Part shown: positions 59,794 through 64,000 of the stretch, piece after piece
Layout: every line of letters begins with the position of its first letter
How positions within the stretch are numbered: position 1 is the stretch's first letter
DNA from: Humimonas sp964465015
Lineage (GTDB): Bacteria; Gemmatimonadota; Gemmatimonadetes; Palauibacterales; Palauibacteraceae
Length of the DNA stretch: 64,000 nt
Assembly (NCBI GenBank): GCA_964465015.1
Contig: CAYXHP010000148.1
Span: 62,001-126,000 of the forward strand
Direction: 5' to 3'
Notes under the pieces: generated by a model
The model's input: only the letters and a program-made list of their open reading frames with translations
What the model was told of the DNA's origin: nothing
The model's database searches: none
Made by a program: the position numbers and the translations under genes

Positions 59794-61650
59794 ATGTGTG
59801 GAATCGTAGGGTACATCGGATCGCGTGACGCCACGGCCTTCCTTCTCGAGGGCCTGAAGCGACTGGAGTACCGGGGCTACGACTCGGCCGGGATCGCCGT
59901 GTCCAACGGCCACGGACTCGAGATCCGGAAGGTCGCCGGGCGGATCGGCCGTCTGAACCGGCTGGTCGAGGCCGAGCCGCTATCGGGGACCGTGGGGATC
60001 GCTCACACGCGCTGGGCCACCCACGGGGCGCCCAACGAGATCAACGCACACCCGCATACCGACTGTGACGGCCACCTGGCTCTCATCCACAACGGCATCA
60101 TCGAGAACGCGGACGTGTTGCGCGCCAAGCTCGAGGAGCTCGGCCACGTCTTCCGGAGCGAGACCGACACCGAGGTCATGGCCCATCTCATCGAGGAGGC
60201 GTTCGAGGGGAACCTCGAGCAGGCGGTGGCCGCGGCCCTGACGCAGGTGGACGGGACGTATGGCCTCGCGGTGCTGAGCGCCCTGGACGCGGACAAGCTG
60301 GTCGTCGCGCGCAAGGGCTCCCCTCTCGTCATCGGGATCGCCGAGGACGGAGACCGGCAGACGCTCGTGGCCTCGGACGTGGCCGCCATCCTCGGTCACA
60401 CGCGCAAGGTCGTCTATCTCGAGGACGGCGAGCTCGCCGTCCTACGGCGCGACGGCTATGCGACCCTCGACATGAACTCGTGGGATCCGGCCAGTCCGCC
60501 GCGTCCGATCGAGAAGGAGGTGAGCCACATCTCCTGGGACCTCGGTCGGATCGAGAAGGGCGGGTACGATCACTTCATGCTCAAGGAGATCCACGAACAA
60601 TCGAGCACGGTCGAGGACTCCATGCGCGGCCGCATCCTCGAGGAAGAGGGCACGGCGCGCCTGGGCGGACTCCGGCAGATCGCCGACGCGCTGGACCGCA
60701 CGGACCGCATCGTGCTCTCCGCGTGCGGCACCAGCTGGCATGCGGCGCTGGTGGCCGAGTACATGCTGGAGGAGTACGCGCGGATCCCGGTCGAGGTCGA
60801 GTACGCCTCGGAGTTCCGCTACCGGAACCCGGTCATAGACGAGGACACGCTGTTCGTGGCCATCTCGCAGTCGGGCGAGACGGCCGACACGCTGGCTGCG
60901 GTCCGGGAAGCCAGTCGCCGGGGCGCGACCACGATGGGGATCGTCAACGTGGTGGGCTCGACGATCGCGCGCGAGACGGACGGCGGCGTCTACACGCACA
61001 GCGGCCCCGAGATCGGCGTGGCCTCTACCAAGGCGTTCACCGGGCAGCTCACCGTGCTCGCCCTGTTCACGCTCATGCTGGCCCGTCAGCGCGGCATGTC
61101 GATCCTCCAGGGGCGCGAGATGGTGGCCGCCCTGCGAGCGCTTCCCGCGCAGCTCCGCAGCGTGCTCGAACAGGAGGAGGCCATCCGGAAGGTGGCCGAG
61201 GCCTACGCGGACACCCGGAACGCGCTGTACCTGGGCAGGGGCCCGAACTTCCCGGTGGCGCTGGAGGGCGCGCTCAAGCTGAAGGAGATCAGCTACATCC
61301 ATGCCGAGGGCTATCCCGCGGCGGAGATGAAGCACGGACCGATCGCCCTCATCGATCAGAACATGCCGGTGATCGTCATCGCGCCCACCGACTCGGTGTA
61401 CGCGAAGGTGCTCTCGAACGTGGAGGAGGTCCGCACGCGGGGCGGCCGTCTCATCGCGGTCACCTCGGAAGACAACCACGAGCTGGAGGACCGGGTGGAC
61501 CACCTGATCACGGTGCCCCGCACCGTGGAGATGCTGCAGCCGATCCTGACGGTGGTGCCGCTCCAGCTCCTGGCCTACCATATCGCGGTGCGCCGCGGGT
61601 GCGACGTGGATCAGCCGCGGAACCTGGCCAAGAGTGTCACGGTCGAGTAG
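59794..61650 (+). CDS. glmS: Glutamine-fructose-6-phosphate aminotransferase
   Basis: Makes glucosamine-6-P from fructose-6-P and glutamine, the first committed step to UDP-GlcNAc. MCGIVGYIG exposes the catalytic Cys after Met removal; YRGYDSAGIAV, HTRWATHGAPNEINAHPHTD and HNGIIEN form the glutaminase domain. Two SIS domains follow (SACGTSWHAALVAEYM, SQSGETADTLAAV; LGRGPNFPVALEGALKLKEI, YPAAEMKHGPIALID), and the end is the conserved RNLAKSVTVE. The length of 618 is slightly long. It lies 43 bases after glmM. Confidence 0.97.
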   Translation: MCGIVGYIGSRDATAFLLEGLKRLEYRGYDSAGIAVSNGHGLEIRKVAGRIGRLNRLVEAEPLSGTVGIAHTRWATHGAPNEINAHPHTDCDGHLALIHNGIIENADVLRAKLEELGHVFRSETDTEVMAHLIEEAFEGNLEQAVAAALTQVDGTYGLAVLSALDADKLVVARKGSPLVIGIAEDGDRQTLVASDVAAILGHTRKVVYLEDGELAVLRRDGYATLDMNSWDPASPPRPIEKEVSHISWDLGRIEKGGYDHFMLKEIHEQSSTVEDSMRGRILEEEGTARLGGLRQIADALDRTDRIVLSACGTSWHAALVAEYMLEEYARIPVEVEYASEFRYRNPVIDEDTLFVAISQSGETADTLAAVREASRRGATTMGIVNVVGSTIARETDGGVYTHSGPEIGVASTKAFTGQLTVLALFTLMLARQRGMSILQGREMVAALRALPAQLRSVLEQEEAIRKVAEAYADTRNALYLGRGPNFPVALEGALKLKEISYIHAEGYPAAEMKHGPIALIDQNMPVIVIAPTDSVYAKVLSNVEEVRTRGGRLIAVTSEDNHELEDRVDHLITVPRTVEMLQPILTVVPLQLLAYHIAVRRGCDVDQPRNLAKSVTVE

Positions 61651-61772
61651 ACCGGAGCGGATCGTCGAGGGAGTTCGGGTGTGTTAGTGGAACGGGAGAC
61701 AGGACGGTGAGGCGTGGTGAGGAGGACCGGGACGTGGATCGTTCATCTCCGGAGCCAGGAGGCCCGAGCCCT

Positions 61773-62243
61773 ATGATCATGCAGGGTTATCTGCAGGTGC
61801 TGAAGGACCAGGTGGGTCGCTACGCCGGCACGCTCCGGGACGTCGTCTTGCTGGCCCCGGCCTACGCGATGCTCATGTTCCACCTGCTCAACGACCCGCG
61901 GCTCACCCGGCAGCACCGCCTCCTGGTGGACGCGGCGCTGGCCTACCTGGTGAGCCCCAACGACGTGATCCCCGAGGAGAAGGTCGGGGCGTACGGCTAC
62001 CTGGACGACATCTTCTGCTGCGCCTACGTGGCGCACCAGATCGCCCAGGAGCTCGGGTGGGACGTCGTCGAGGAGGGATGGACGGGGGAGAGCTCCGTGG
62101 CGGACATCTCGGAGCGGGTCCTCGCCCGCGAGCAGGAGCTTCTCGGGCACGCCGGGGACGATGTCCTCCGGTTCGCCGGTCTCCTCGACCGACCGGGAGA
62201 GGACGAGCCGCCCGGTCCGGGCCGGGGTCTGGGCAGGACTTGA
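61773..62243 (+). CDS. DUF1232 (YkvA-like) protein
   Basis: A 156-residue protein whose core RLTRQHRLLVDAALAYLVSP then NDVIPEEKVGAYGYLDDIF matches the DUF1232 domain, which is often membrane-associated and has unknown function. One or two hydrophobic stretches are visible (VVLLAPAYAMLMFHLL). The end is acidic, Gly/Pro-rich. ATG 61773 follows AGGAGG; GTG 61707 would give a longer, less likely form. The stop overlaps the next start as TTGA. Confidence 0.82.
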   Translation: MIMQGYLQVLKDQVGRYAGTLRDVVLLAPAYAMLMFHLLNDPRLTRQHRLLVDAALAYLVSPNDVIPEEKVGAYGYLDDIFCCAYVAHQIAQELGWDVVEEGWTGESSVADISERVLAREQELLGHAGDDVLRFAGLLDRPGEDEPPGPGRGLGRT

Positions 62244-63139
62244 CGCCCCGCAGGGCTCCGGCGGCGCTCCCGCCCGGAGCGGGTGTCGGGCGGATCGTCG
62301 GGGGCCTCGCACTCCTCCTGCTCGGTGTCCTGCCGTCGGCGGCACACGCTCAGCGTGCCATCGGCCTCCCCTCCGGCGATACGCTGACCTTCCAGCTGGA
62401 CACGCTGCGCCGGATGATGACCGACGCCGAGCGTCTCCGGGACCTGCTCGAGATCGATCCACACGTCGTGTACTACACGGGCGCGGGGCCCGCGGCCACG
62501 CGGGCGCACCCGGGACGGGCCTACCCCTGGATCGCCGTGCGCGTGCGTAGCGACTCCGCGGTCCGGGTGGCCACGCCTTCCAACCTCCGGGAGATGTCGA
62601 GGGCCTACGCCAACTACGCCGTCGAGAAGATGCAGTCGGTGCGGAACCAGGGTCCGGCCACCGACTGCGAGGAAGTCGTGCGGCGGGAGGTTCAGCGCAT
62701 CTCCTCGTTCCTGGACGGCTGGATCGTGTCTCGGACGCTCTACGGCGGACCCCCGTTCCCTCCCGTGGACGGGATGGCGTTCGCCCGGGCCGCCGGTCAC
62801 CTTCCGGCGATGCTGATGGAACTGAAGGACTCGGAGCTCTCCGGATGTCGGGGCGCATGGGAGACCGCTCACCCCGATCGGATGAGCGCCTTCCGGAGTT
62901 GGCGCGAGGGGACGCTGGGCAGCGTGGTGCCGGACACCGCGGCCACCGACACGCTCCTGGCTCCGGGCGCCGCGGACACGACCGGGGCGCCCCCGCTCCC
63001 GGCCGATACGATGGGAGCCCGGCCCCTCCCGGCGGACACCACCGGGGGACGGCCCGGATCACCGGCGGACACGACGTCCTCCCCGGCCACGGCGCGCGGC
63101 GAGGACGCCCACGCCGGTCCGGGGGGAACGCCGGGATGA
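62240..63139 (+). CDS. Exported protein with Asp/Thr/Pro-rich tail, unknown function
   Basis: A 299-residue exported protein beginning at TTG 62240 (TTGA overlap). The signal peptide is IVGGLALLLLGVLPSAAHAQ. The middle is helical (MMTDAERLRDLLEIDPHVVY; REMSRAYANYAVEKMQSVRN), with three cysteines (TDCEEVV, SGCRGAW and none in the tail) that may form a disulfide. The last ~75 residues repeat PADTTGA-type units. No family recognised. The next gene, an MscS channel, overlaps it by four bases. Confidence 0.72.
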   Translation: MTPRRAPAALPPGAGVGRIVGGLALLLLGVLPSAAHAQRAIGLPSGDTLTFQLDTLRRMMTDAERLRDLLEIDPHVVYYTGAGPAATRAHPGRAYPWIAVRVRSDSAVRVATPSNLREMSRAYANYAVEKMQSVRNQGPATDCEEVVRREVQRISSFLDGWIVSRTLYGGPPFPPVDGMAFARAAGHLPAMLMELKDSELSGCRGAWETAHPDRMSAFRSWREGTLGSVVPDTAATDTLLAPGAADTTGAPPLPADTMGARPLPADTTGGRPGSPADTTSSPATARGEDAHAGPGGTPG

Positions 63140-64000
63140 GCGCGGGCTCACCGGGCGCGATCTTCTCCGAGCTGGCCGCACTGAGGCTGCCCACGCTGGG
63201 CGAGGGCTGGGGCGACCGGCTCCTCAAGGTGGGCCTCGTCCTCCTCGCCGCCTGGATCCTCTACCGCGGCGTCGTCGTGGTGACCCGCCGGCTGGAGCGC
63301 TCGGTGGTCGAGGGCGGCTCGGGGGTGCTCTCGGCACGCGAGCAACGCGGCCGTACGCTGGCGCAGATCGTCCGCAACGCCAGCTCGGTGGCGCTGACGA
63401 TCCTGGCCGGCGTGGCGATCCTGTCGGTCTTCGTGCCCAACGCCGCCGGACCGCTCACCGCTGCCGTGGGCGTGCTGGGCATCGCGCTCTCCCTGGGTGC
63501 CCAGGCTCTGGTCCGGGATCTGATCAGCGGCTTCTTCATGCTGGTGGAAGGGCAGTACCAGGTCGGGGACGTCATCCGGATCAACGAGAGCACGGCGGGC
63601 CAGGTGGAGAAGGTCACCATGCGCGTGGTGGTCCTCCGCGACGTGCACGGCGTTCTCCACACCATCCCCAACGGGGAGATCCACCAGGTGAGCAATCTCA
63701 CCAAGGGCTGGTCGCGGGCGGTGCTCGAGATCGGCGTCGCCTACGCGGAGGATGTGGACCGGGTGATGGAGGTGCTGCGCTCGGTCGGCGCCGCCCTGTG
63801 GTCCGATCCCGGGTGGCGTCCGCTCCTCGTCGAGGAGCCGGTCGTCCCCGGCGTCGAGAGCTTCGATGACAGCGCCGTGGTGATCCGCTTCATGGCCAAG
63901 ACTCTGCCGCTCAAGCAGTGGGACGTGGCGCGCGAGCTCAGGCGGCGGATCAAGAACCGCTTCGACGAGGAGGGCATCGAGATCCCGTTCCCGCACCGCA
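63136..64000 (+). CDS. Mechanosensitive ion channel, MscS family (3' partial)
   Basis: The frame is open to the window edge and 288 residues are visible. There is one N-terminal membrane helix (LLKVGLVLLAAWILYRGVVV), a second (NASSVALTILAGVAILSVFV), and the pore helix with ALSLGAQALVRDLISGFFML. The MscS beta domain follows (YQVGDVIRINESTAGQVEKV; VLRDVHGVLHTIPNGEI), then the C-terminal cage region (FMAKTLPLKQWDVARELRRR). It should gate under membrane tension and protect against osmotic downshock. ATG 63136 overlaps the previous stop as ATGA. Confidence 0.93.
   Translation, partial: MSAGSPGAIFSELAALRLPTLGEGWGDRLLKVGLVLLAAWILYRGVVVVTRRLERSVVEGGSGVLSAREQRGRTLAQIVRNASSVALTILAGVAILSVFVPNAAGPLTAAVGVLGIALSLGAQALVRDLISGFFMLVEGQYQVGDVIRINESTAGQVEKVTMRVVVLRDVHGVLHTIPNGEIHQVSNLTKGWSRAVLEIGVAYAEDVDRVMEVLRSVGAALWSDPGWRPLLVEEPVVPGVESFDDSAVVIRFMAKTLPLKQWDVARELRRRIKNRFDEEGIEIPFPHR

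Overview
The window is very GC-rich bacterial chromosome, densely packed with short operons. It holds no rRNA, tRNA, CRISPR array, prophage or intact insertion sequence that I could recognise. The gene content suits a Gram-negative heterotroph of the Gemmatimonadota type: an envelope protein built of carboxypeptidase-regulatory repeats with a TonB-plug-like end, a gliding-type ABC module with a fused permease/GldG protein, a B12-dependent ribonucleotide reductase, a heptosyltransferase-like enzyme, lipoproteins with lipoboxes, and a QseF/QseE/QseG-like regulatory triad. The phylum is an inference; no marker gene proves it.

Layout. 1-6714: a peptidoglycan-recycling operon (MurQ C-terminus fused to a DinB domain, AnmK, NagZ, a lipoprotein amidase), a gamma-carbonic-anhydrase-like protein and a small membrane protein. 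6850-10275: an NrdR-type promoter, a long leader, nrdJ, and a 37-residue lysine-rich histone-like gene closed by a terminator. 10366-18649: a CarboxypepD/plug protein on the minus strand, then a run of small enzymes (aldo-keto reductase, VOC, Mth938, methyltransferase, MOSC, an iodotyrosine-deiodinase-like flavoprotein, a SnoaL-like lipoprotein). 18815-22946: the Gld-like ABC module. 23082-31002: M20 peptidase, sigma-54 regulator, histidine kinase and lipoprotein, FeoA, aminotransferase, HD-domain protein. 31014-34112: a second NrdR-type promoter driving a 63-residue protein of unknown function, then ispG, rpsU and a cold-shock gene. 34113-46616: pyruvate kinase and neighbours, then a long coupled run lepA, GT9, ROK kinase, PfkB kinase, STAS/ATPase, STAS-like, penicillin acylase. 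46700-48874: NifU-like, Mrp, SAM hydrolase. 48952-57507 (minus strand): an ECF sigma/anti-sigma/envelope-sensor cassette, mutM, purD, an M48 peptidase and a trans-sulfuration enzyme. 57713-64000: a degenerate Y1 transposase-like protein, glmM, glmS, two small genes and the start of an MscS channel.

Genes that work together. The recycling operon (MurQ, AnmK, NagZ, amidase) and the GlmM/GlmS pair both feed amino-sugar metabolism for the cell wall. The sigma factor, its anti-sigma factor and two exported sensor-like proteins look like one envelope-stress circuit. Many neighbours overlap by exactly four bases in the form NTGA, using ATG, GTG, TTG and, in one case, CTG as start codon, so translational coupling is pervasive.

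The most striking signal is the near-identical pair of promoters at 6850-6901 and 31014-31065. Each carries two 16-bp NrdR-like boxes whose starts are 32 bp apart, overlaid on a TTGACC-17-TAGNNT core. One drives nrdJ. The other drives an unrecognised 63-residue protein just upstream of ispG, which makes that protein a candidate new member of the ribonucleotide-reductase regulon.
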